Below are positions 12,277 through 24,680 of a stretch of 64,000 nucleotides of DNA, in pieces. The DNA comes from Drechslerella dactyloides. Its lineage: Eukaryota; Ascomycota; Orbiliomycetes; Orbiliales; Orbiliaceae. The translations under genes were made by a program, and so were the position numbers. The notes under the pieces were generated by a model. The model was not told the origin of the DNA. It saw nothing but the letters and a program-made list of their open reading frames with translations, and made no database searches. The stretch covers positions 558,001 to 622,000 of the forward strand of contig JAGTWJ010000002.1 of assembly GCA_020064725.1 (NCBI GenBank). Reading direction: 5' to 3'. How positions within the stretch are numbered: position 1 is the first letter of the stretch; each line of letters begins with the position of its first letter.

Positions 12277-13402
12277 CTATGCCTTCGATACGACCACCTT
12301 TAGCTTCTTTCCATCCCCCGCCTCCTTGACGGTCACGGTCACCTTGCCTGGCTCGCTCGCCAACTCAAGGTCTTCCCCAAGCGCTCCCTCCTCAATCTCT
12401 ACCTTGGCCCCGTCGCTCCACTTTGTTTCGTCGAAGCGGATGTCAAAGCTCCCCGGCGCGCCAAACCAGCTAAACGTGAATACGAAGCCGCCATCACTCA
12501 GTTTCTCCCCGTTCTCCGGGTTGATTTCTGCTTTCTCTTCGACCAGATACTCCTGTCGGAGCTGGCCGGGGAGGTCGGCGTGGATGGGAACGTGTGGGAC
12601 CAGGCCGTTTTCTTGGATAAATTGACCGACTCTAGCGATGCAGAGTGGTGTTTCTTTGACGACTTGCGCGATCAGATTCGATGGGATGGAACCCTTCGGG
12701 TCGAATTTCACCTGTTCGATCCTCACCACCATTAGCATTAATAAAAGATCCATATGGTATAAACAGGCGAAACAAGTAGCTAAACAGCAAACTGATGGGA
12801 TAGGATGTACGCACAATGTAGGTGCATTTAACGGGTTCACCCGTCTTCTCTTCGAGCACCCACCCTGCTAGACTTGTATCTCCCCTGACGAACCCCTCCA
12901 CCCCGGGTACATCCTCAAACGCCGCGCTGGTCTGCAGATAATAGTACCTCGTCACGCCGTCTTCCCCGACCTCTTTCACGTGCCCGCTGTACCCTGTGAA
13001 ATCCCGGGGACTCACAATCACAAACCAGCCCTCTCCAACGCCCTTCTGCACGGCGTAGAAGCGTACGAGTTTACGATTGAAGCGCAACGTTGGAAAACCG
13101 AGCTTGTAGCGGTCGTCCCAGTGTGCACGGCAGGCCGTCTGGTGTATGACGGGGAGGATCTGCTCGGCTGTGAAGCCGGCGGGGAGGAGACCTGTGCCGC
13201 GACAGACGGGCGCTGGCAGTGGTGGATCCGGTTGGTAGTATGAGAGGTCGATGTCAGATTTGGTGCCGTTGGAAGTCCATGGGATCGAGGAGTTTGAGTG
13301 GAAGTCTTTGAGAAGCGCGAAGGCTGTGGGGAAGGCGTCCGGGTGCAGGATGGGGGAGTAGGTATCGAAGACCGTGGGGGGCGGCGGCTGAGGGTCTGAC
13401 AT
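12277..13402 (-). CDS. START-domain lipid-binding protein
   Basis: Two exons, 13402-12815 and 12711-12277, phase 0, 340 residues. The intron acceptor chosen (before GTGAAATTC) joins CTYI to VKFDPKGSIPSNLIAQVV, which is the conserved START segment; other AG positions break the frame. The N-terminal two thirds carry the START fold (GWFVIVSPRDFTGYSGHV, YYYLQTSAAFED), expected to bind a sterol, phospholipid or similar ligand in a hydrophobic cavity. The C-terminal 120 residues (GGFVFTFSWFGAPGSFDIRF, ending KLKVVVSKA) form a separate beta-rich part. No signal peptide or membrane segment is seen, so it is probably cytosolic. Ligand unknown. Confidence 0.85.
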
Positions 13403-15151
13403 GGTCGCAATTCGATACTATTATACTCTGTTGTACACACCTATCTAAGGACTTGGAGGAGATTCGAGGCACTGATGATGATCAAAAATGCGGTATGATT
13501 GTAGACGCGCGAGATATTTTATACAGTCTGACACCCTAAGCTAAGCTGACAGTGGCAGTTCTCAGCAGGCATGTATGCGGGGAATACAAGCATGGCGAAA
13601 TTAATTAACTGCGAACCAGGATGCGGGGACTCGTTGATGCGCTTACGCATCGATGCATCACGACTCAACCAGATTATAGCCAGCTAAGATACGTCAATAC
13701 TCAGCTGCTAGCGGAAATGCTTCGAACACAAGCTAGAATATAGTATCGCTCAAACCATCTCCAATCAAGACGGCATAAGCAGGGTTATTAGCTTCGTTAG
13801 TCAATGACGGTACGTATAACACCATTCCAGGATATGAATTACTTAATCAGCCGAGGCCAAGTCCACCGTCGACGCGACGACGCAACGCGTTTGCGATATT
13901 TGAAGAATTCGTCTGTGGGGGGATGGACTCGGGACGTGGACGCGCAGTAAATATACCACCTCATACATTGCGGATGAGCCCGCTGGCCGCTGACCGAATA
14001 GCAATGCTATCCAAACACGAGTCCGTCTTTGCAGGTGGCTTTGGTTCTGGTCAAGGGATATCGATTAGACCTGATGGTTCATTTGGCCGTAATGTTGGTA
14101 GGTAGCTCAGAATCCAGGTAGCTCGTGGCCAAGCGGCCAGCTCGGGCTGCGTGGCGCACGGAAAGCTATACCCGGTATCTACCTGTGACATGCAATCTTA
14201 TCTCTGTGGGGGGGCTTCCGAATCGATTAATCGCCATTCAAGCCTGTCAGTTCATCCCGGTCCCGCAAAGTCGCCGTCCCTCCTGCAAGTGGGGCGACGC
14301 ACACGACCCGTGTTTGGAAAGACAACAGACACGCACCGACATACAATCCAATCTTATCGATGGAATTGCTTTCTAGAATGAAGCAACTAGAGATGAGACG
14401 GAACTGCACGAGTACGTTCGTGTTTGAGAAATATCCGGTCGATAGGGGTACTGGGTCTACCCATGAACGCCGACCATATGTGTATTTACGGAAACTGGAC
14501 CACGGGCTTCGGATGCCGTAAATTTTTGCGATAACAAGATTTCAAAGTGGGAAGTCCCCAACTACATGGTTCCAACGAACGTTAGAACGCAAACTTGATT
14601 GAATGAGAATGAAAGGTATATGCAAAATCCCGGCCGTCCTGACTAGCTTTGATACGAAACAACGCCTCTTGAATTCAGATACAGGTATATCCCAAAACGG
14701 AAATTCTTAGAAGAATGAGGGCAATACATGGAGATTGTCGCAGAAGTCGCGTAGACATTAGCGTGTAGAATATATTTGATGTATGTAGAAGGTTAAGGAA
14801 AAATAGTGGAGGCACGCTCTTGCTCGTTTCTGGAAATCGAATGCGGTCTGCTGCATGATGCATATCTGCATCTGGCAATTTCCTGATTGCGGGAATCCGA
14901 CACGCCTCGGTGAGAAAGCTGACTCCGCTATCGATGCACCGGACCCATCAATGCATCGCGGGACTCGTTAACTTGCTGAGACAGGCCATACGCTATACGT
15001 TCATTCAGCTCACAGCTGCCAAGCCTGCAGTCCGCAGGGCATGATTTGCTTCGCCGATCGAGATGCAACTTCTCGAACCCCGAGCCGTTCGTGCTCAATA
15101 GGTCCACCGACCAAAATAATTCATACTAAACTCATCCTGTGCACCGCTTGC
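13403..15151. other. Gene-poor intergenic region
   Basis: 1.7 kb between the START gene promoter and the 3' end of the kinase-like gene. Only short random frames on both strands; no domain, repeat or RNA gene recognised. Confidence 0.55.
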
Positions 15152-16909
15152 TCATGCATTCTTGCTCTCCAGGTGGAACCACGTGAAGCTCGTCGGCCCC
15201 GAGCTGGGACTCCGCTTCCCAGGACTGCCCGCATAGTCCGTCACTGGTGTATTTAGGATCTCGTCCATCGTGCTACTCCAGTCTCCACCGAAGCTGAAGA
15301 TCCTGTCCGCTCGAAAACTATCATTGCCGCAATGCGGAATGTTGGGGTGGCACGCCTCCTCAGCCATGATATAGAGCCGCTCCTTAATCGCGCGAGGCTC
15401 TGGCCGCTGCGTGGGCTCTTTGAACAGCATTTCCGCACATAGACTGGCTGCCCGCTTGACGTTCGAATCGTCCTTCTTGTCGGCTTCGCGGGCCATGCCG
15501 GCGATCCAAGTTGTCACTTGTTCGAGGTTCGCATGGAAGGATTGGTCGGCGAGTGCGCCGCGGGCGCCGCGGGCGCCTCGCCGGTTTTTCGCAGCGCGGT
15601 GGGAGGCGAAGTCTTTCATGCTGTGTTTCCCCTGGACAAATGTTAGGATTTCAAGGAACACGCAAGCAAGAGAGAAGACGTCGCTTTGCCGTATCTGCGA
15701 TTGTGTCGACTGCACCCAGTCGACGACCTGCATGTCCGGCATGTGCGGTGTTGAGGGCGGGTCGTTGGAGCTGCGCCGGGTAACGCCGCGGCCAGAGTAG
15801 ATCATTTTTCTAACGGATTCCTGCCGTGTAATGCTACGACGATAGATTTCCGGGGCAGCGTACTCGTAGTTTGGCTTTTCCGGCGAGCTGGTAGGTCTGT
15901 TCCCGACTTCGATGCGCTGCGAGACGCCGGCGTCGGCGAGAAAGATATTGGAACCATCAATCAGAATGGACTTTGGGCGGATGTCTCGGTGGACAATGCC
16001 CTTCTCGTAGAGGAATGTTACGGCTTCAGCCAGACAATGCATCCAGTCGAACATTTGGCGGCGCTTGCCCTCCTTTGACAAAGATTTGTAGATTGCCGGC
16101 GGGGCTTGGAGGAATGACTTAAGGGTAAGTTCGGTAGCGGGTGCGAAGAGGAGGAATCCTTCGTCCTGGTAGGTGTATGAAGCGTAGAGGCCGACGATGT
16201 GGTGATGACTGAGCTCCTTGAGGTCTCGTAGCGTCTCTTGGAATTCCAGATCCTTGACAGAGTTGCCTAGCGGCATCGCTCTCCGAATGGCGACCTGCTG
16301 CGTCCGTGGGAAGACAAACTTGTCGTGCGAATTGATGCTCGTCAGACCCGCCTTCAGCGGCTCAATTGGGATCGTCTCGTAGGATTCGTAGTCGATATGC
16401 GTGCCCCGATCCAGATCGCGGACGAGATAAGCGTACTGTCTGCGCAGGAACTTCCTCTCTTGCCAGGCGTCTTTGAGTCTGAGCTTTGCGACCTGCTCCG
16501 CTTCTAGAGGCAGATCAGTATCGTCCCACGAGCTCTCGACGAGGTCGAAAATTTTGGCGACCTCACCGAGCTCGAGAAGGATCAGTAAGAGCCGCCGCGC
16601 CTTCCACAGAATCCACTCAGCGAACGTTGTGTCGGATAGGTTTTCCATTATCGGCTTGTTCAACTTTGCCCGTTGGGAGTTGTCGCCAACTGACTTGTGC
16701 AGGAAGGCTTCGGTAACGGTCTCCATGATCTTGCGCTCGTCCCACCAGACCTGCAGGCCCTGTGTGCCAGAGTCGACGCTACCACGACTTGACCGCGACC
16801 GCATGGATGCTCGTGATCTCGAAGGCGACGTCATGACGTCGCGCATGTCGCTGCTGGAAAAGAACTGCCCTCGTGCCCGCGCTTGCTGGGCAAGGAAAGG
16901 CTGGCTCAT
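15152..16909 (-). CDS. Degenerate fungal Ser/Thr protein kinase
   Basis: Single exon, 585 residues from the ATG at 16909 (the frame stays open to 16972 but begins there with GTG). An N-terminal Ser/Arg-rich tail is followed by a helical domain seen in a fungal kinase family (TFAEWILWKARRLLLILLEL, then WDDTDLPLEAEQVAKL). In the kinase domain the usual VAIK lysine reads Arg (VAIRRAM), no glycine-rich loop is clear, the catalytic loop is HRDIRPKSIL (Asp kept, following Lys and Asn changed) and DFG reads DAG (LADAGVSQ). The activation segment still ends AAPEIY, and the C-lobe is complete with CAEMLFKEPTQRPEPRAI. It may be a pseudokinase or weakly active; relatives of this family often show similar losses. 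Role unknown. Confidence 0.85.
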   Translation of the reverse strand: MSQPFLAQQARARGQFFSSSDMRDVMTSPSRSRASMRSRSSRGSVDSGTQGLQVWWDERKIMETVTEAFLHKSVGDNSQRAKLNKPIMENLSDTTFAEWILWKARRLLLILLELGEVAKIFDLVESSWDDTDLPLEAEQVAKLRLKDAWQERKFLRRQYAYLVRDLDRGTHIDYESYETIPIEPLKAGLTSINSHDKFVFPRTQQVAIRRAMPLGNSVKDLEFQETLRDLKELSHHHIVGLYASYTYQDEGFLLFAPATELTLKSFLQAPPAIYKSLSKEGKRRQMFDWMHCLAEAVTFLYEKGIVHRDIRPKSILIDGSNIFLADAGVSQRIEVGNRPTSSPEKPNYEYAAPEIYRRSITRQESVRKMIYSGRGVTRRSSNDPPSTPHMPDMQVVDWVQSTQSQIRQSDVFSLACVFLEILTFVQGKHSMKDFASHRAAKNRRGARGARGALADQSFHANLEQVTTWIAGMAREADKKDDSNVKRAASLCAEMLFKEPTQRPEPRAIKERLYIMAEEACHPNIPHCGNDSFRADRIFSFGGDWSSTMDEILNTPVTDYAGSPGKRSPSSGPTSFTWFHLESKNA

Positions 16910-19900
16910 CGACGGATATAAGGTTGACGTAAAATATAATAGGGGCGCGATATTGCGGTAGCCCCCAACCACCTTTCACGCACTATGCGTCGAGGTAGTT
17001 TTGTAATGTTGTAGTTCTCGCAGTTGCTAGTTGCAAGTTGGCTGAGCCCCACGGTTGGGACGCTGCGTTGTGTCGCCCTGTTCGGCAGCACGGCGTGTGG
17101 TGGTTCCTGAACCGGGTGGCTGTTGCACTGCTGATAAGTTTCTGTTACGTGATCGAAACTTGACTTTGGAGCGGCCGGGATGACGACGTGGGAAGTTATC
17201 GCAGGCAGGCGACTTGTTAAATAACTTCACGCTTCGCGTTGTAATTACTTTGTGCAAAAGTCGCGTCTGAAACACACTGACCGACGGAAATCCGTGTAGA
17301 CAAATGTTTCGTAAACTCCAGGTTGTGGCCGTATAATGGCTAGATACCGTTGGATCAGGTATAACTATAGATGAAAGATGTAGAGGGGATGGAAAAAAGC
17401 AGACGAGAGGTAAGTAAAATTTGAGACGCGACGTCAGCGATAAGAATGTGACACTCGATCACTAGGAGCCGCGGAACGGGAACTTCCTATCGAAAACGAA
17501 TAATATAGGAGTGGCGAACGAGATATGCTATCCCCACCAGGGAATAGGAGCAGGCGACATATACTGACAGGCCGTGCCATATCATGCCATGGGAAAGGAA
17601 AATTCCGCAACGATTCTTTCTACCTTTGGCAACAATATATACTGTGCATAAGCATCCACGCGTACGCACGGCGTATAGTTTAAAGATTAATTGTTGGCCG
17701 CCGCGTAGGATGAATGTATCGCGCCCGATATGCCGACTCGCGACTTCATCAGCTGAAGTTCGATTATTCCGTTGCGCAATGTAGACTAATCACTGACGCT
17801 ACGCACTGTTTTGTGCCCGGCGATCACAAAACCTCGCGGTGCCTGTCGTTGCCGGTTTATCCTATAGGCCTACTATACTATTTGTGCTTTGTCAGGAAAG
17901 TAAGTATATGCCGCAATGGGCCCCCCAGAACACCAACATGGACAGCGCAACTTGAAGAGGAATCTCTGCCAACTCTCTTGCTACTGTAAGGGCAGCCAAA
18001 CCCACTCCATGGCTCCATCCTCCGGTTGCCCGACGATCATGCCTTGCCATGTGCACATATGCGCATTTAGCCAAGGTAGAACGACATCGCAATTGCCGCT
18101 CTGCCCAGCTTGTAGATTTATCGTGTTTCAAGCTTGAGAAATAGAGCCCGGGCGGGGCCAAACCTCACATACATCCATCCACATGAAGCAAGTAGAAAAG
18201 GCCGTCGCAAAAACATCCCGAGATCAAGAGTTGTGGGCATGGGTGCACCAGGTCGCTCGCTATAGCTCCTGCTAGCTCTGCCGAGCCTCGTTAGCTTCTT
18301 GTTCCGCGTCGGTTGCCGTTTATGATAAACATCCGCCCCAGATGCGGCAGGCGCTCCCGACATGACCGCTGTCCCGTTGCCCGGCGAAGTTATGCATGTC
18401 AGTCTGTATGCAGGCTGCCTGGGATGTTGCTTGAGTATGCCAAAACCAGGTATTGACAGTCCCCACTTGCGGTTTGCGCAAAGAAGTTGTAGTGGGGAAA
18501 CACTCGATTTCGTGTTTTGCAGTCTCTGGATATCATGATCTTGGCTCCGTCAAATCACGGATTTGGCGCTCAAGCTCAGCTGACGTCGGTGCCATGAGCT
18601 TGAAGGCTCAACAATAAGTCAGCATATCTGTTGTCCGAGTGGAGTCGAGCCGTTAATCGCCGTTGTGTCGGTATATATATATGGAGGGCGCGTGATCGCA
18701 AGGGTGATCTCGCGAGGACTTGAACGAATGTAGGCGGATCCTCGGTAGGTAGGGGAGTTCAAAGGAGATAAGCATGCAGGGCAGGTTGCCCTAGCCGATT
18801 GGTGGGTAAGCGAGCAATTTGTCAGTACTTGAGCTTTGAATTCATGCACATATGCGATTCGACGCAAATGAAACAGCTAGCTACTGTTCATAATATCCGA
18901 CGATACCCAGCAGTCATCACTATCCACATCTCGATAGTGACCCCACATATGCCGCCAGGATAAATTATCAAATGTGGATATGCTCGCGCGTTGTGTTCAA
19001 TAAGCTTGTACGACTTGTGATATCAGTATATCAATCGCTGGAAAATCGGATTAAACTCGCGCGTTCGTGAAGAAATGTCGCCACAGGCCCTGCGTTGTCT
19101 TGTGTCGTCTATGGATCAAGCAACACAGGACCGTCGTGCAGTTCCGTTACACAGGCATTTCACAATGTGCAACGTGTTAACTTTCCCTGAATTATGGGCC
19201 GGGGACCCTTGATTGCCCACTCGGCGACTATATGGCTACCGGACCACAAATTACGAACATAGGCAGAAGCATCTTCCACAGATTTCTGGAAGATCTTTCC
19301 AGGGACAGTTGCGTGTCTACGCGTAATCCAGAGGCTCGACGTTTGGCAGGCTTAATTAACTGGACCCTTCTAACTTGGGTTCATGCGGAAAAAAATTCGT
19401 ATTTCGAAGGCTGACGATTTGTGATATCACGATCTGATACGTAAACAAACACCCGGTCTGACCATGTTGAGGAGGGCTTTCCAAGACCATCATGACATAT
19501 TAGAGACATGGTATTTCAATCGTGCTTCTATAATTCTATCAATAAGTCTCCGCACATGCATATACGATACCCATGATCATGAGAACAGCGGACTCGAGAT
19601 CTCGGCTATTGGTTGAGACACTGCCGCATTGATTTGTATTCATGATGCCTAACGGGAATTCGTTATCTCTCAGATGATCTCCAGCCCTAGCGTCTACATT
19701 CTTCAGCCTAGACGTTCGATCTGTACGTTGCTGTCTACGTACATATGCACACGTATGTTTCAGTCCCCGGCTTTTCTCGCCTACCGTTTCCAATTTAAGG
19801 AGATCTAAAACGTTGGAGTCCAAATACAATCAGGAAACTGGTAAACTACAACAGGCTGACTAGAAGGGTCATAATGAATTATTGAACTCTGGGGACCCGG

Positions 19901-20319
19901 ACAATCCCAAACCCAGAAACCAGATATTGATCTGATTATAAATTAATCCCGAAATATTAAATACTAGCCGAGGACAAGGGCTTGATGAAGCTATATATGG
20001 TGACTAGCATGGAAACAATTTAATCGGCGACAGTAACATGATGCGTGGCTGCATATGCCTCACCTCGCCTCTCGAACAGCTCACGTGCCCCGATATTTAT
20101 AGCTACATCTATCTAAATTGGTCTAACGAAGATAATGTTTAACATTAGGGTTTGTTCAAGAATATGGTTCTATATACAGAAATGCTGACTACATGCATTC
20201 AACCCCGCAAATAAGAAAGCCGCACCCAAACAGTTAACCTAACTAGCACTAAATATTATGTAAAATGTCATCAGATATTCGTACATCGGTAACTTTGTTA
20301 GCTTTATATCCGCGCTGAA
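16910..20319. other. Long AT-rich intergenic region
   Basis: 3.4 kb without a supportable gene. From about 18500 the base composition turns AT-rich and all frames are short. No transposon terminal repeats, tRNA or conserved domain was recognised. It could hold a non-coding RNA or a worn-out element, but nothing in the sequence shows this. Confidence 0.5.
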
Positions 20320-22146
20320 CTATGCAGCGGCAGCGGCAAGTCTACGCTCCTTCCTCGCCATCAAGAAATGCGCAGCGCCATATGCTACGATACCCACAAA
20401 GCACATGGCTGTTGTAACGCCGAAGCCCATAAGGTAGTTTGGCGCATCCTCGCCGGGAAACAGATAGGCACCGTATATGGAGGCTAGATTACCCATACCA
20501 TTCATGAACGCGAGGGCCACAGCACGGACTTCTGGTTCCATCGATCCAAAGGTCGAACCTGTAGTACAACAATCGCTGGGTTAGTATATATGGTAGATTT
20601 CTCGAAAATTGTATGGCATCGGGAAAGATGAGTCGGATGGAGTATTTTGGTGCATGTATTTACCTCCATAACTTAAACCGCAACCGTTAGCGGTCCACAG
20701 ACCGGCTGCCATAAGCACAAGTAGTACGTATCGCGCAGTATAGTCATAAACGCCAACGACAGCAGCACTCGTCACTAGGGCAAGGGTCATCCAGCCGGCG
20801 ATGATGATACCACGGTAGCGGCTAAACCTGTCGGCGACGACACCATTTGCAAGATTGACGACGAAGGCGACAGCATAGATTGGAATTGTCATGTATTGCG
20901 CCATGTGTGCCCTTTGTGCGAAGTTAGCAGGTGTATACGGTTAGGAAGGCGGTGGTTTGTATTTTCAACTTACGAGTATCCGAGGCCGTTCACCAAGGTG
21001 GGGTAGAAGTAGGACAGCGTCGAAGACCCGACAATGGTCATGTAACCGACTGTGAGGATGTACATTTCCCAAGACTTGAAGGCTGTTTTCAGTGCCTTGA
21101 TGTGACCCATGCCCTTACTACCAGCAGTCCGGGCGGTTACATTCTCGGTCGCCAAGCGTGCGATTGCGAGTTCAATTTCACGGGCAGTGAACTTGCTCTG
21201 GCTAGTAGCTGGAAAGTTGGGGAGGATGAAATATGCAACGATCGACCAGCCGGAGGTAGCTGCGCCTGAATACGTGACGTCAAATCAGTAAGTGGATAGG
21301 AGATGTGTAAGAATGTTAGGCTACTACTATACCTTCGACAATGAAGAGCCACCGCCATCCACGAATACCGTGAGCGCCCTCAAGACCGCCTGGGAGAACA
21401 TGTATCAGTCTTTGATCATAGAAACCTCCGCGGTGACTTTACCGGTACATACTTGTAATGGAGCCAGCCAGCAACCCGCCGAAAGCCCCCGAAAGGATAG
21501 CCGCGGAAATATAAATTGAAAATCTTTTTGACTGTTCGCTCTTCTTATACCACGATGCCAGCAACATCATAATTCCTGGGGCAAAGGACGCCTCTAGCAC
21601 ACCAACAACGACCCGCAACCCAACGAGGTGATGATAGTTCTTGATGAAACCCATGCAAATGGTCACAATGCCCCACAGAAACATCATGAACGGGATGTAG
21701 GTGCTCGGGTTGACCTTGCTGAGAATCATGTTTGAGGGGACTTCGAAAAGCACGTAGCCAATAAAGAAGACGACTAGTGCGATCGAGTATTCGTTCGATG
21801 TGAGATGCAGATCGTCTTGCATGCCAGCGACTTTGGCGTTGCCGATGCTAAACTTGGTGTTAATCAATGTTCGTTTTTGTGCCCCCAGAGATGCATGATC
21901 GAATCAAAATTTATAGTACTCACTTTGTCCGGTCCATGCTATTGTCACCGTTAGCTTAGTTCATGACACCAAAGAATGAATGACTTACTATGACAACAGG
22001 TACATCAACCACATGGTAGGAAGGATGATTAAGTCAATTTTCCGCACCAGCTTCCTCTCTTCCTCAGGATCGATATCGATTGATGGGCTGCCAGAGCCAG
22101 CATACTCGATATCCTCGACATTTTGCTTAGAGTCTGTGAGGGACAT
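20320..22146 (-). CDS. MFS permease, Dal5/ACS type
   Basis: Seven exons: 22146-21989, 21938-21924 (only 15 nt), 21847-21453, 21389-21333, 21265-20974, 20911-20664, 20558-20320; 467 residues. The tiny exon restores the signature DRTNIGNAKVAG at the end of helix 1. Helix 2-3 block EYSIALVVFFIGYVLFEVPS, the loop GAHGIRGWRWLFIVEG and the cytosolic loop PNFPATSQSKFTAREIELA are typical of the fungal anion:cation symporter group, whose members import nicotinate, allantoate, pantothenate or sugar acids. It sits in the plasma membrane by analogy. It is divergent from SDR1 with a 1.5-kb shared promoter region, which suggests a substrate used by that enzyme's pathway. Substrate not predictable. Confidence 0.92.
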
Positions 22147-23673
22147 TGCGACTTGATGAGCTTGGCCAAATAATCAAACAAGTGTATTATAATATTTTGA
22201 AATATAAATCTGGAGGTTCGATTGCGCCGCGAAGACGTTGATGCACGGTCTGCGATGAAGCGCCTGCTCCGAATCCCACTGCAGGCTATTCGAAGGACCG
22301 AGGTGCGTAATAGACGGATGGGAATACAGACAGGAAGGGACCGTAGTAGGACGAAAAGAGGTGGGAGATTGTGCCACTTTATAGAGAATACATGTGTATT
22401 GAATCTCGAAGTCTCTATCTTACTCCACGAAACGAGGAGTCCGGTGTTGTGGATGGTTCTTCTCCCCTCACCAGCCTGGGAATCAATGTTCCACTGCCCC
22501 GGATACGCTAAGTCGACTAGTCCTCGTGCACACGCTTCTCTCCCTTCCTTGCTTTTCCGTTTCGATACCTCGAAGTCTTGGAGCCGATTACGTTACGCTG
22601 CGTTATCAGGAATCAGGCAAACCAATGACAGGTACCACTGGGAAAAAAAATTTCAGACGGGCGAAGCCCTCCGCGGGATATCATTGTCGTGGGTGTGGTC
22701 AAGCGGTCAAGCTGGGAAATTCTCCACCGCCCAGGACGGCGGAAGCGAAGGATAGGCCTGCGCATCTGCGTAGTTACCGAGGACCGACCAATGCCCCTCG
22801 AGCATTCGAAGGCAAGGCCTACCCCGGATTCCTGTTTTTCCTAGGCAGACTTCCTGCAGCTGTATCACAGCGCCTGCATCCCCATGTTTTTTCCTGCGCT
22901 TCGCGTGGAGTGTGGGGCAAAGGTCTTAAACATTTTCGTGGCGTGGGCCTTGCAGCAGAGCGCCCTCAAGGCCTCGTCTCGTGGACAATGACCCGACGCG
23001 AAGGCTACTAAAGTCGCGCTTAGGCGATATCCCGTCTTGGCTGAACAACGGCGCTTGGTCTTCTGACATCGTGGTGGCGTGCCTGGAGACGAGCCTCGAC
23101 TCGCGACTTCCTCCGTCTCCTGTCACAATTTCCATTTCGCGACAGCATTTTTAGTGTTTCTCCGTCCATCCCTCCTCGACTTTCGCCCTCGTTTCGTGGA
23201 CGCTACAGATGCGTGAAGATCCGCAGAATCGGGATGTTCGGTATCACAGCTGCACGCGGACCCAGAGCATCGGAGGCGAAGCCCGTTTTCCGGGTCCGAA
23301 AGGTCAGGGTACGTAGTCTCCACGTTCACGACGGCGACGCGGCTCAAATCAGGATGGCAATCGACGCGATGGCGCGAAAGGCATTTTAGTGTCGTGCCTA
23401 TACCGATCGAAGTTGCCGGCCGATATTCCGAGGCGGGTTACCCCTCGTCCAGAGAGGGATATCGATATCGGCGCTAATATTATCGGGCGGCGCAATAAAT
23501 GAAAGGTGTAGACGGCATATATTTAAAAGCGGGGATATCGATCCAATTTCAATTCCAAGTTCTTTAGGCCATCGACTTTGAATTTACTTTACCATTATAT
23601 ATATCTTTCCATTCGCTTGCAGCTTAATTTTGGCGATCCTTCCTACAGATTTTTTGATCGCAACCTATTCAAC
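22147..23673. promoter_or_regulatory. Divergent promoter region of MFS permease and SDR1
   Basis: 1.5 kb between two start codons facing away from each other. It holds a 24-bp element at 23074-23097 almost identical to one in the isomerase/kinase promoter region, and a CGTCTCGTGG at 22975-22984 that also has two close copies there (CGTCCCGTGG). A TATA-like stretch lies near 23516-23530, about 150 bp before the SDR1 start. No ORF here has a recognisable domain. Confidence 0.6.
23074..23097. promoter_or_regulatory. Candidate shared regulatory element, copy 1
   Basis: Core GTGCCTGGAGACGAG. It matches 21 of 24 positions of 41757-41780 in the promoter region of the isomerase and kinase genes; the 12-base core TGCCTGGAGACG occurs again exactly at 41684-41695. 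The binding protein is unknown; one of the two Zn2Cys6 regulators of the window is an obvious candidate. Confidence 0.45.
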
Positions 23674-24680
23674 ATGTCGCCCACTGCTATCAACGGGGCC
23701 TCTAACGGCGTCGCCAACGGACCCGCGTCTATCCCAGCTCCCAAGCCCACAACGGGCAATGAGATGCTGGCTGCTGCCTCGGAGGCTCGCGCTAAAGCCG
23801 TCAGCACGGTGCCTGCTGAAGGCTTTGACTGGCGAATCACTCTTGAAGGCAAAATCATTGCCAGTATGCATACATCCCCTCCATATTCGCGAGAGTGATG
23901 TTTACCAATCGAAGGATAATTGAACTGATATTTTGACCGTATCATCCAGTCACCGGCGCCAACAGGGGTATCGGTCTTGGTATTGCAGAGGTCTGCCTCG
24001 CCAATTCCGCTGCGAAGGTCTACTCTCTGGACCTCCTTGAGCCCACCGAGGACTTCCTCGCTCTGCAAAAGCGTTTCACCGGCCGTCTCTTATACTTGCA
24101 AACCGACGTCACCGTCGAAGAGTCTATCCAAGCAGCCGTGGACAAGATTGTCGACGAGTCCGGCGCTATCCACGGAATGATTGCGAATGCGGGTATGACC
24201 AAGCACCAGCCCGCACTCGACTTCGACCGCCCGCAGCTTGAAAAGCTATTCAATCTCAACGTCTTTGGCGCCTACTTTTGCTGCACGATCGCCGCAAAAA
24301 AGTTTATCGAGCTTGGCATCAAAGGCAGCATTGTGATAACCTCATCGAAGGTCAGCGACGGGCCCAACCGAGCCGCGCCTTCCGCACCCTACGGCGGGAC
24401 GAAAGCCGCTGTACGGAATATGGCACGCACGCTGGCAATGGAGTGGTCCAAGTATGGAATTCGCGTGAACTCTATTTCACCAGGATTTGTGAGAACCGCA
24501 ATGACATATTATGTTGAGACGGCGCCGGATTGGGATTTGAAGATGCAGTATTACGGTGGCATGCCGCGGCTGGCGCTGCCGCAGGAGCTCGGTGGAGCGT
24601 ATGTGTATTTGTTGAGCGACTGTGCATCTTATACCACCGGGATTGATATTCCGGTGTTCGGAGTGGTAGGCGCATGGTAA
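23674..24680 (+). CDS. Short-chain dehydrogenase/reductase (SDR1)
   Basis: Two exons, 23674-23863 and 23950-24680, phase 1, 306 residues. After a 60-residue N-terminal tail the Rossmann domain begins: TGANRGIG nucleotide motif, NAGM, ITSS with the catalytic Ser, and YGGTK with the Tyr-x3-Lys pair; RVNSISPGFVRTAMT and a C-terminus ending VVGAW complete a classical SDR. It resembles fungal NADP(H)-dependent polyol/ketose reductases of the sorbose-reductase and arabinitol-dehydrogenase type. It is a paralogue of SDR2 at 44923-46236: same intron position before TGANRG, same block lengths around the active site. The divergent MFS permease and the shared 24-bp promoter element suggest a sugar or polyol catabolic role. 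The exact substrate is inference. Confidence 0.9.

Noticed and set aside
16910..20319. Transposon or RIP-mutated element in the long AT-rich gap
   Set aside because: No terminal repeats, target-site duplication or transposase fragment could be seen.
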